This document shows positions 1 through 5,902 of a DNA stretch of 8,942 bases, one piece after another (position 1 is the stretch's first letter; each line of letters opens with the position of its first letter). The notes under the pieces are model-generated. The model was not told the origin of the DNA. It saw only the letters and a list, made by a program, of their open reading frames with translations, and did no database searches. The translations under genes and the position numbers were made by a program. Source of the stretch: Rhodospirillaceae bacterium (GTDB lineage: Bacteria; Pseudomonadota; Alphaproteobacteria; MPNO01; UBA2964). The stretch spans positions 1-8,942 of the forward strand of contig JABJKO010000155.1 of assembly GCA_018660305.1 (NCBI GenBank), written 5' to 3'.

Positions 1-1
1 G

Positions 2-922
2 ATTGACGCCACCGACGGAAGTCATCTCTGGGCAGAACGTTTCGACCGCTCTGTCGACGATATCTTCGATATCCAGGATGAGATTACCAAGGAAATCGTC
101 ACAGCACTTCGCGTCAAGCTCACTGACGGAGAAGAAGCGCTGGTCTGGTCGCGCGGCACCAGCGATGTCGAAGCCTGGCATCTCTGTGTCAGGGCGATGG
201 AGCTTCAAACGCGTTTCAACACAAAGGACTATTTGGAAGCGCGGGATTTGGCAGAAAAGGCGCTAAAGCTGGATCCGAACTACGCCCAAGCCTGGGTCAC
301 TCTCGGCTTTTCCTATTGGTGGGATGGTCGGCTGGGCTATACCGGTGATACGGAGGCAAAATTCGTACGGGCAGATGAGTGTGCCCAGCGTGCCATGGCG
401 CTCGATGATACAGTCTCATGGTCGAACGGTCTGAGCGCTATGGTTGCTGCGGCACTCGGGCGCTACGAAGAAGGCATCGTTATCGCACAGCGAGGCGTCG
501 AACTACATCCCGGAAACGCCGACGTCCGGGCATTCTACGCCTATTCGCTTTTTCATGCGGGGAACTATGAGGCGGCGGTCGATCAATACCGGGCGGCTAT
601 GTCGCTCAATCCCATTTGTCCGAACTGGTACAAGAACGGATTGGCGCGAACGCTAGCACTTGTTGGTGAGTTCGCCGAGGCGCTGACTTTTTTGGATGAA
701 ATTATTGAAAGTGAACCCACGCACATTCAAGGCTGGCTGTTACGGGCATATATCTTGGGTCAAATCGGACGAATGAGCGAAGCCAAGGCAGCAGTCAAAG
801 AAGCTGCCATGCTTGCTCCAGATTTGCGCTTGGGCCATTTGATCGGGCTACAGTTGATTAGGGATGCGGATGCGTTGAAACGATTTGCCGATGGTCTACG
901 CGCGATCGGATTGCCAGAATGA
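2..922 (+). CDS. Cyclase/TolB-like/TPR protein, C-terminal part (5' end outside window)
   Basis: This is the last 306 residues of a protein whose frame is open from the window's left edge. The first ~40 residues (IDATDGSHLWAERFDR, then DIFDIQDEIT and EIVTAL) match the end of the TolB/FlgO-like domain in the two complete paralogues at 1095 and 5903. By that homology the missing N-terminus should hold a class III nucleotidyl cyclase domain, but this cannot be seen here. The rest is TPR-like helix pairs, for example ARDLAEKALKLDPNYAQAW, GIVIAQRGVELHPGNADVRA and AVDQYRAAMSLNPICPNW. No signal peptide or membrane segment is visible in this part, so it is probably cytosolic and its TPRs probably mediate partner contacts or dimerisation. 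It ends in GLRAIGLPE, a C-terminus that helps interpret the damaged end of the next gene. It lies in tandem with that gene, 172 bases upstream. The family assignment is firm; cyclase activity is inferred. Confidence 0.9.
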   Translation: MDATDGSHLWAERFDRSVDDIFDIQDEITKEIVTALRVKLTDGEEALVWSRGTSDVEAWHLCVRAMELQTRFNTKDYLEARDLAEKALKLDPNYAQAWVTLGFSYWWDGRLGYTGDTEAKFVRADECAQRAMALDDTVSWSNGLSAMVAAALGRYEEGIVIAQRGVELHPGNADVRAFYAYSLFHAGNYEAAVDQYRAAMSLNPICPNWYKNGLARTLALVGEFAEALTFLDEIIESEPTHIQGWLLRAYILGQIGRMSEAKAAVKEAAMLAPDLRLGHLIGLQLIRDADALKRFADGLRAIGLPE

Positions 923-929
923 ACGTTCG

Positions 930-976
930 GGGTCGTTTTCGATCTGTTGTTGTTATCTAAAACTGTGCTCGAAGCT
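930..976 (+). repeat. Degenerate copy of the cyclase 3'-flank element
   Basis: Starting 8 bases after the first cyclase stop, a GGGTC block is followed exactly 40 bases later by CGAAGCT, with TATCTAA in between. The element at 5608-5682 has the same blocks (GGGGC, TATCTAA, CGAAGCT) at the same 40-base spacing. Counted by eye, about 27 of 47 ungapped positions agree. That is weak alone, but the location after a paralogous gene adds weight. No coding potential or terminator structure is evident. The rest of the gap to the next gene holds only the promoter block. Confidence 0.35.
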
Positions 977-1040
977 AGGTTGTCTGCGCACATGCGCCTG
1001 TAGCCGCCTGATCCTCGAGATGTGCCAGAAAGCGACACCA

Positions 1041-1094
1041 GCGCATCGACGATCACGCATGGATTAGCTAAACACCCGGCGGTAGACTGTTACT
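1041..1094 (+). promoter_or_regulatory. Conserved promoter block, likely leaderless start
   Basis: This block aligns with 5848-5902, upstream of the other complete cyclase gene. The 18 bases atcacgcatggattagct (1052-1069) are identical in both and begin 43 bases before each ATG. TAGACT (1083-1088) resembles a -10 hexamer, and TGGATT (1060-1065) lies 17 bases upstream where a -35 would be. The -10 candidate ends 6 bases before the ATG, so transcription would begin at or next to the A of the start codon. No Shine-Dalgarno sequence precedes the ATG. The conservation is seen; the promoter role and leaderless mRNA are inferred. The 18-base core could instead be an operator. Confidence 0.6.
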
Positions 1095-2828
1095 ATGACA
1101 GAGGGAACGCAACGCAAGCTGGCGGCGATCATGTCCGCTGACGTAGTCGGCTATTCGCGCCTAATGGGCGCGGACGAGACCGGCACGCTGGCGGCTATGC
1201 GGGCGCACCGCTCTGAGCTTTGGAACCCTGTAATCGAGCAATATGGCGGCCGCGTGGTTGGGACCGCCGGCGATAGTATCCTGGTGGAATTCGCCAGCGC
1301 CGTGGCGGCGGTGGAAAGTTCGATTGCCGTGCAGCGCGGGATGATTGAGCGCAATGCCGAGTTGCCGGAAGAACGCCGTATGTTGCTACGGATCGGCGTC
1401 AATATCGGCGAAGTCGTGATGGACGGCGACGACATTTTTGGCGACGGGGTCAATGTCGCGGCCCGACTGCAGGCGATCGCCGATAGCGGCGGCATAGCCA
1501 TATCCGGCAACGTTTATGAACAGGTGAGCGGCAAGCTCGACGTTGCGTTCAGCGACGATGGTGAACACGACGTCAAAAACATTGATCGTCCGGTCCACAT
1601 TTGGCGCTGGTCGCCTGATAACCAAGCCCCCGCCGCCGATATGGATAAGGACGCGCCGCCCCTGTCGGACAAACCCTCGATCGCGGTGCTGCCGTTTGAC
1701 AACATGTCGGGCGACCCGGAGCAGGAATATTTCTCTGATGGCATCACAGAGGACATCATCACCGAGTTATCACGCTATCCCGATTTTCTGGTCATCGCGC
1801 GAAACTCATCTTTCGTTTACAAAGGAAAATCCGTCGACCTGATGCAGGTGGCCAACGATCTCGGCGTGCGGTTTATGCTCGAGGGTAGCGTCCGAAAAGC
1901 TGGCAGCCGAATTCGCGTGACGGCCCAACTGATCGAAGCAAATACCAGCGGTCACATCTGGGCTGAACGCTTTGATCGCGAATTGGTCGACATCTTCGCG
2001 GTACAAGACGAAATAACCGCACAGATCGTCAGCGCAATGGGCCGGAGCATCCAAGCCTTCGAATTGCTTCAGTCCCGCCGCAAGGCTCCGACCAGTCTTG
2101 ATGCCTATGACAAGTGTCTACAGGCATCGGCTAAAATATCGAGCCCGGACCGCACACGATATACTGAGGCACGAAGTCAGGCGCAGGAGGCCATAGAACT
2201 GGATCCAAACTATGCGCAGGCGCATGCGATAGTCGCTCAAACGCAATTAGTATCCTTTACGTCGCGTTGGCCGGAAGACCCGGAGGGCACGCTTCAAGCG
2301 GCATACAAAAGCGCTCAATCCGCTGTGGAGTTAGATGATCACAATTTTTTTGCCTACAACGTGCTCGGACTTTGTCAGGTTTGGCAGCACAGTCACGATT
2401 TGGCGATCGCTAGCCTCCAGCATGCGCTCGAATTGAACCCCAATGAAGCCCGGACCAGGGCTAATCTTGCTAACGCACTGGTGTTCGCCGGTCAGCCGGA
2501 AGAAGCGTTGGAACAGTTGGAAATTGCCATGCGTCTCGACCCTCATCATCCGCCGGTCTATCCGCATCATCGTGGCAGGGCCTATTTCGTACTACGGCAA
2601 TATGACAAGGCGGAACTTGCCTTCTCCCAGGCGGTTACACAAGCGCCCGGTTGGCCGTGGGCCCGTTTAATGCTAGCCGCTGCACTGACGGCATTAGGCA
2701 AGGTCGAGGCGGCAAGTGCCGAGGTAGAAGCGGCGCTGAAGATCAGCCCGGATATGAAACTTGATCAAGTGCCGATGATCTGGCCATTTCGCGAGCAAGG
2801 CGAACTCGACCACCTGATCGGTTACTAA
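1095..2828 (+). CDS. Class III nucleotidyl cyclase with TolB-like domain and TPRs
   Basis: This 577-residue protein probably converts ATP (or GTP) to the cyclic nucleotide and diphosphate in the cytosol. The cyclase domain spans about residues 5-172. The two metal-binding aspartates appear as D16 (SADVVGYS) and D60 (GTAGDSILVEF). D113 (DIFGDGVN) sits at the purine-recognition aspartate position, and N120 and R124 (VNVAAR) are the transition-state residues. The position normally held by the adenine-binding lysine, four residues before D60, is glycine (G56). A short hydrophilic linker leads to a TolB/FlgO-like domain (about 192-315, DKPSIAVLPFDNMSGDP), followed by TPR helices (about 350-560). 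No membrane segment is present. The start fits the family (MTEGTQRKLAAIMSADV) and sits at the end of a conserved promoter block without a Shine-Dalgarno sequence. The stop looks premature: the expected C-terminus continues in another frame just downstream. The domain calls are firm; substrate and signal are unknown. Confidence 0.93.
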   Translation: MTEGTQRKLAAIMSADVVGYSRLMGADETGTLAAMRAHRSELWNPVIEQYGGRVVGTAGDSILVEFASAVAAVESSIAVQRGMIERNAELPEERRMLLRIGVNIGEVVMDGDDIFGDGVNVAARLQAIADSGGIAISGNVYEQVSGKLDVAFSDDGEHDVKNIDRPVHIWRWSPDNQAPAADMDKDAPPLSDKPSIAVLPFDNMSGDPEQEYFSDGITEDIITELSRYPDFLVIARNSSFVYKGKSVDLMQVANDLGVRFMLEGSVRKAGSRIRVTAQLIEANTSGHIWAERFDRELVDIFAVQDEITAQIVSAMGRSIQAFELLQSRRKAPTSLDAYDKCLQASAKISSPDRTRYTEARSQAQEAIELDPNYAQAHAIVAQTQLVSFTSRWPEDPEGTLQAAYKSAQSAVELDDHNFFAYNVLGLCQVWQHSHDLAIASLQHALELNPNEARTRANLANALVFAGQPEEALEQLEIAMRLDPHHPPVYPHHRGRAYFVLRQYDKAELAFSQAVTQAPGWPWARLMLAAALTALGKVEAASAEVEAALKISPDMKLDQVPMIWPFREQGELDHLIGY

Positions 2829-2851
2829 AGAAGGCGGGTTTGCCGGAATAA
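2822..2851 (+). other. Out-of-frame remnant of the cyclase C-terminus
   Basis: Read in the frame starting at 2822, this stretch encodes LLKKAGLPE followed by TAA. That matches the end of the first cyclase in the window (GLRAIGLPE) and is similar to that of the third (LLAKAGLAAK). The annotated gene frame instead ends at 2826-2828 after HLIGY. Adding one base around 2818-2822 would join HLI to the LLKKAGLPE tail, so a one-base deletion (or a sequencing error) is the simplest explanation. The loss affects only about 10 residues at the extreme C-terminus, so the protein is probably still folded. Confidence 0.65.
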
Positions 2852-2869
2852 CAGTCAATGGTCCACTCC

Positions 2870-2915
2870 GGGTCAAACTGCGACATGAAGATTTTCGTAT
2901 GTAATGCGTGAAGCC
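2870..2915 (+). repeat. Divergent copy of the cyclase 3'-flank element
   Basis: GGGTCAAA at the left end and AATGCGTGAAGC at the right end match the element at 7701-7748 (GGGTCAAA and AATGCTTGAAGC), with 39 versus 41 bases between the GGGTC and TGAAGC blocks. It starts 18 bases after the restored cyclase stop at 2849-2851; the copy at 7701 starts 19 bases after its gene. The middle is poorly conserved and needs gaps. It appears to be shared ancestral flank sequence; no function is evident. Confidence 0.5.
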
Positions 2916-3167
2916 AGACCCCAAGATATCGCTGAAGAATGGATCGCCAGGCACAGAAGGTAGGCAATTACTACAACGCGATGTGCCGCCGAATTATTGA
3001 TCTGATGACGATGGTCGGCTAGCGGCCACATTGCGGAAACGGTCGTAGCGAAGGTTGATGCTCGAAGAATGCCAATAGCGGGCATTCGGCCCCGCATATG
3101 AGGCGCATAGATTTCCGGCTTGATCGTCGCTAAAAAGGGCTGGTGAGGGCGCACATTGGTAGCCCGC
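2916..3167. other. Intergenic stretch without a convincing gene
   Basis: Together with the flanking repeat this forms a gap of about 360 bases between the second cyclase and the amidase. Open frames crossing it lack ribosome sites and recognisable protein features, and the longer antisense ones run into the amidase as shadows. The only structured part seen is the segment at 3032-3073, which resembles DNA upstream of the third cyclase. No clear terminator or promoter was found. Confidence 0.5.
3032..3073 (+). repeat. Intergenic repeat, copy 1 (pairs with 5791-5832)
   Basis: Ungapped alignment with 5791-5832 gives about 27 of 42 identical bases by eye. Three blocks are exact and equally spaced: TGCGGA at the left, GGTTGATGC in the middle and TGCC at the right. 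Both copies lie in gene-free DNA. The similarity is modest, so this could be a decayed member of a dispersed intergenic repeat family or shared ancestry of the cyclase flanks. Confidence 0.4.
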
Positions 3168-3190
3168 AAGGTAACACCATGAAAAGATGA
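3168..3190 (+). promoter_or_regulatory. Translation start region of the amidase with a three-codon ORF
   Basis: AAGG (3168-3171) lies 7 bases before an ATG at 3179, an ideal ribosome-site spacing. That ATG opens only ATG AAA AGA TGA (MKR). Its stop overlaps the amidase ATG at 3187 in an ATGA arrangement, while AAGG is 15 bases from the amidase ATG itself. Either the tiny ORF couples translation into the amidase, or one base has been lost and the true start was 3179, or initiation at 3187 is simply weak. Confidence 0.4.
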
Positions 3191-4680
3191 TGGAGCTGAC
3201 GGACACAACGATCCAGGAACTTGCAGCATTGATGCAATCCGGTGCGATGACTTCGAAAGATCTTGTTGAAGATTTTCGCCAGATCATTGCGTCTAACGAT
3301 AGCGCCTTCAATGCAGTCGCCTTCCTCAATCCGGACGCCGATGAGATAGCGGATGCTATGGACCGTGAGCGCGCTGAAGGCCGCGTGCGGGGACCGCTCC
3401 ACGGTGTGCCGATATTGGTCAAAGACAATTTGAACACCAGCGATAACATGATGACATCCGCTGGCTCTCTCGCGTTGGATGGATCGATTGCCCCGACCGA
3501 TAGCCATGTCGTCACTCGATTGCGCAATGCCGGTGCGGTGTTGCTGGGCAAAACCAATCTCAGTGAGTGGGCCAATTTCCGCTCGACCCGGTCCTCCAGC
3601 GGCTGGTCGAGCCGGGGTGGGCAAGTTCGCAATGCCTACGCCCTAGACCGATCCCCTGGCGGCTCCAGCTCAGGCTCCGCAGTGGCGACCGCGCGTGGCT
3701 ACTGTGCGGGTGCCGTCGGCACAGAAACCGATGGCTCGATTGTTGGTCCTTCAGCCATGAACGCTGTTGTCGGCATCAAGCCCACGATAGGACTGGTCAG
3801 TCGCAGAGGCATCATCCCAATTGCGGCAAGCCAGGACACTGCCGGACCGATGGGCCGAACCGTTGCTGACGCAGCCCATTTACTGTCCGCGATGGCTGGA
3901 AGTGACGCAGCTGATCCCGCGACTGCTGAAGCCGACGCGAGGGCCGAAACGGACTACACGACTTTTCTCGACCCGGACAGTTTGCGCGGCGCACGGATCG
4001 GCGTTGTGCGCAATTATGCCGGCTTCCATGACAGGGTCGATGCTGTCTTCGAAGACGCGCTGAGGGCGCTTAAGGATGCCGGCGCCAAACTAACGGACGG
4101 CTTGTCCCTGGCGCCACGAGCCGAACTTCGTCCGCACGAGCTGATCGTTTTGCGAACCGAATTCAAGGTCGGCCTGAACGCCTATTTGGTCAGCCTCGGG
4201 CCGGACGCTCCGATTAGCTCTCTAGCCGATCTGATCGCTTTCAACGAAGCTCATGCCGACCGGGTCATGCCGCATTTTGGCCAGGAAACGCTGATCAAGG
4301 CGGAAGAAACCGGCGGCCTTCAAGACAAGAGCTATCTGGATGCCCTGGCTGCCTGCCATCGGCTCACCCGCGAGGGCGGGATCGACAGGATCATGCACGA
4401 ACACGACCTGCAGGCACTCGTGGCACCAACGACTTGTGCCGCTTGGGCTATCGATTGGGTCAATGGCGATAACAGTCTGGGCAGCAGCGCCTGCCAGGCA
4501 GCGGTTGCCGGATATGCCGGCATCACTGTTCCAATGGGCAATGTCAGTGAACTACCGGTAGGGATATCATTCTTTGCGGGGCCATGGTCCGAAGGCAGGT
4601 TGATCAGCTTCGCCCATGCTTTTGAAACGATCGTCCAGGCCCGCATTTTCCCAGGGCCGCCACAGAATTTCCTACCCTGA
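3187..4680 (+). CDS. Amidase-signature family amidohydrolase
   Basis: This 497-residue enzyme should hydrolyse a carboxamide (or peptide-terminal amide) to the acid and ammonia or amine. The amidase-signature Ser-cisSer-Lys triad is visible: K79 in GVPILVKDN, the cis-serine S160 in SPGGSSSGSA, and the nucleophile S184 in GTETDGSIVGPS, followed by the typical VGIKPTIGLVSRRGIIP. Length and layout are those of a full-length stand-alone family member, and the N-terminus (ELTDTTIQELAALMQSG) is the usual opening helix. There is no signal peptide, so it is probably cytosolic. It stands alone in its orientation between a gene-free gap and a convergent isomerase gene. The family also includes the GatA transamidosome subunit, but no gatB or gatC is nearby, and peptide amidase or a generic aliphatic or aryl amidase are the likelier roles. 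Family assignment is firm; substrate unknown. The start has an unusual arrangement described separately. Confidence 0.93.
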   Translation: MMELTDTTIQELAALMQSGAMTSKDLVEDFRQIIASNDSAFNAVAFLNPDADEIADAMDRERAEGRVRGPLHGVPILVKDNLNTSDNMMTSAGSLALDGSIAPTDSHVVTRLRNAGAVLLGKTNLSEWANFRSTRSSSGWSSRGGQVRNAYALDRSPGGSSSGSAVATARGYCAGAVGTETDGSIVGPSAMNAVVGIKPTIGLVSRRGIIPIAASQDTAGPMGRTVADAAHLLSAMAGSDAADPATAEADARAETDYTTFLDPDSLRGARIGVVRNYAGFHDRVDAVFEDALRALKDAGAKLTDGLSLAPRAELRPHELIVLRTEFKVGLNAYLVSLGPDAPISSLADLIAFNEAHADRVMPHFGQETLIKAEETGGLQDKSYLDALAACHRLTREGGIDRIMHEHDLQALVAPTTCAAWAIDWVNGDNSLGSSACQAAVAGYAGITVPMGNVSELPVGISFFAGPWSEGRLISFAHAFETIVQARIFPGPPQNFLP

Positions 4681-4800
4681 CAAATAAGTCCGGTCGATGC
4701 CTGAAGCCGAGGTGAAAGCGGAAGCTGCCAATCAGGCCTATGACCAGCGGTATGTGCCAATTGCAATCCTTTGCGCCAGGGTGGTTCGATCAATGGGGTG

Positions 4801-4820
4801 TTGTGTCCCATTCGGCACAA
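4801..4820. terminator. Possible hairpin between convergent genes
   Basis: TTGTGTC and GGCACAA can pair into a 7-bp stem (one G-U pair on the plus transcript) around a 6-base CCATTC loop. It lies between the amidase stop and the isomerase stop, where a bidirectional terminator would be expected. Neither strand shows a clear U-tract right after the stem, so an intrinsic terminator role is weakly supported. Confidence 0.3.
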
Positions 4821-4843
4821 AATGAATGCGCTTTAATTGAAAT

Positions 4844-5503
4844 CTAGGCCTCACGTTGTTGCAGGCCCTGCGTTTTTAAATACCAAACCAGGTCGACGAT
4901 GCGGTCCTGACCGAAAAATATTTCGCCGCTGTGGATAAAGAGCGGGGCGCCCCAATGGCCCGCGGCCAACTGTGCCTGGCGGTTATCGGCTATGGCGGCT
5001 TCGAGCCGGTCCGCGTCCTGTTCGATAAGGGTGTCCATCTCCGCCAAATCCAGGCCGGCACGCGCCACCGCCTTGGCCAGATGATCGCCTTTGTCCCAGC
5101 CATCAATGTCGGGCGAAAAAATCAATGCACTCACCGAGGTAACAAACTCCAAGCCGCGCCCCCGTTCCGCCGCGATTTGAGCCAGCCGGGTGAGACGAAC
5201 AATATAGGGCTGTTCGTCAGCCACTTTTCGGGTCGTCATATCCTGCACGATCGGGTCGGGCCGCGGCGGCCAGCGAAAGGGAATTTCCAGACGCCGCGCG
5301 GTACGTACCGTATCCTTGGAAAGGTAGGCGACCCACTGGGGATCGGTGCGCGGAAAAAATGTCGGGTCGCTCACGGCCAAGGGATACACCGGGCGCAAAT
5401 TGAATATGAGGTCGTATGTGTTCGCCAGTTCCGTTAACCGCGGCGTCGTCAGATAACTGTATGGCGAGCGCATGGTGTAGTAGAAATCCACAATCATCGT
5501 CAT
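4844..5503 (-). CDS. 2-hydroxychromene-2-carboxylate isomerase-like protein (DsbA fold)
   Basis: This 219-residue protein belongs to the DsbA-like thioredoxin-fold group that includes 2-hydroxychromene-2-carboxylate isomerase and kappa-class glutathione transferases. Characterised members use glutathione to isomerise an aromatic-degradation intermediate. The N-terminus VDFYYTMRSPYSYL carries serine (S13) where DsbA has its first cysteine, as expected for the isomerase branch. The C-terminal GHWGAPLFIHSGEIFFGQDR matches the family's G-x-P and GQDR-type motifs, which contain the cis-proline. The frame is open further upstream to an ATG at 5548. I prefer the ATG at 5503 because GGGAGA precedes it by 9 bases and because family members begin directly at the first beta strand. 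No partner genes for naphthalene or other aromatic degradation are present, so the substrate is open. It is convergent with the amidase. Confidence 0.85.
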   Translation of the reverse strand: MTMIVDFYYTMRSPYSYLTTPRLTELANTYDLIFNLRPVYPLAVSDPTFFPRTDPQWVAYLSKDTVRTARRLEIPFRWPPRPDPIVQDMTTRKVADEQPYIVRLTRLAQIAAERGRGLEFVTSVSALIFSPDIDGWDKGDHLAKAVARAGLDLAEMDTLIEQDADRLEAAIADNRQAQLAAGHWGAPLFIHSGEIFFGQDRIVDLVWYLKTQGLQQREA

Positions 5504-5512
5504 ACCGGCACA

Positions 5513-5518
5513 TCTCCC
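5513..5518 (-). promoter_or_regulatory. Ribosome binding site of the isomerase gene
   Basis: On the minus strand this reads GGGAGA and ends 9 bases before the ATG at 5503. It decides the start in favour of 5503 over the upstream in-frame ATG at 5548. It is the clearest Shine-Dalgarno-like sequence among the complete genes here and contrasts with the cyclase genes, which have none. Confidence 0.65.
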
Positions 5519-5607
5519 ATCGAAGTTGATTGATCGGGCCTTGTTCAAATGCGCCCGGCATTACTTTCGCAAGGCCAAGAGGGGAAAGATAGGGCTATGG
5601 CTGATTT

Positions 5608-5682
5608 GGGGCAAAACCCGACCGTTAGGAATATCTAATAAAATACCCGAAGCTGAGGGTATAGCGGACATATCCGGCTGAA
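5608..5682 (+). repeat. Cyclase 3'-flank element, orphan copy
   Basis: This aligns almost without gaps with 7701-7776. The right-hand 32 bases (from AGCTGA to CGGCTGAA) differ at two positions, and the left-hand 33 differ at seven. One single-base gap lies between. Overall identity is a little above 80% by eye. The other copies follow cyclase genes, but this one follows only the divergent isomerase 5' region. The gene-free interval between the isomerase start and the third cyclase also holds the repeat at 5791-5832 and the promoter block. The stretch 5683-5790 shows nothing recognisable. Confidence 0.8.
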
Positions 5683-5790
5683 ACGGCAAATTGCAAAGGA
5701 ATTTCATTTCCGCCTGAACGCCCGGATCACGATGACACGGTAAAGCGAGTCCAATTGCGACCGTGGTCGGCCACAAGAAGCCAGGTCAAA

Positions 5791-5832
5791 TGCGGACATC
5801 AGCTTGACGACGGTTGATGCACCATTCGTGCC
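5791..5832 (+). repeat. Intergenic repeat, copy 2 (pairs with 3032-3073)
   Basis: This shares TGCGGA, GGTTGATGC and TGCC with 3032-3073 at identical spacing. It lies just upstream of the promoter block of the third cyclase, whereas copy 1 lies between the second cyclase and the amidase. A role in regulation cannot be judged from two copies. Confidence 0.4.
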
Positions 5833-5847
5833 ATAAGCCGCAATTCA

Positions 5848-5902
5848 GCGCCCGCGACAATCACGCATGGATTAGCTGAACTCCAACCGTTAAACTCCCG
5901 CC
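5848..5902 (+). promoter_or_regulatory. Conserved promoter block, likely leaderless start
   Basis: This is the counterpart of the block before the second cyclase. The core atcacgcatggattagct lies at 5860-5877, again 43 bases before the ATG. TAAACT (5891-5896) is the -10 candidate, and TGGATT (5868-5873) lies 17 bases upstream of it. The sequence between the -10 candidate and the ATG is CCCGCC, with no ribosome site. Conservation of the core and of T-A-x-A-C-T, while the surrounding bases have diverged to about half identity, suggests selection on both elements. Confidence 0.6.

Noticed and set aside
2829..3186. Possible mobile-element remnant in the gap after the second cyclase
   Set aside because: No transposase fragment, terminal inverted repeats or target duplication could be found; only short diverged repeats are present.
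2994..3632. Antisense frames crossing the gap before the amidase and its 5' third
   Set aside because: There is no ribosome site or recognisable domain, and much of their length is antisense to the conserved amidase core.
4931..5437. Plus-strand open frame opposite the isomerase gene
   Set aside because: The minus-strand protein has clear DsbA-fold isomerase motifs and a good ribosome site; the plus frame has neither.
5504..5548. N-terminal extension of the isomerase to the ATG at 5548
   Set aside because: The extra 15 residues (MNKARSINFDGRCAG) precede the usual first beta strand of the family, and the GGGAGA ribosome site fits the ATG at 5503 instead.
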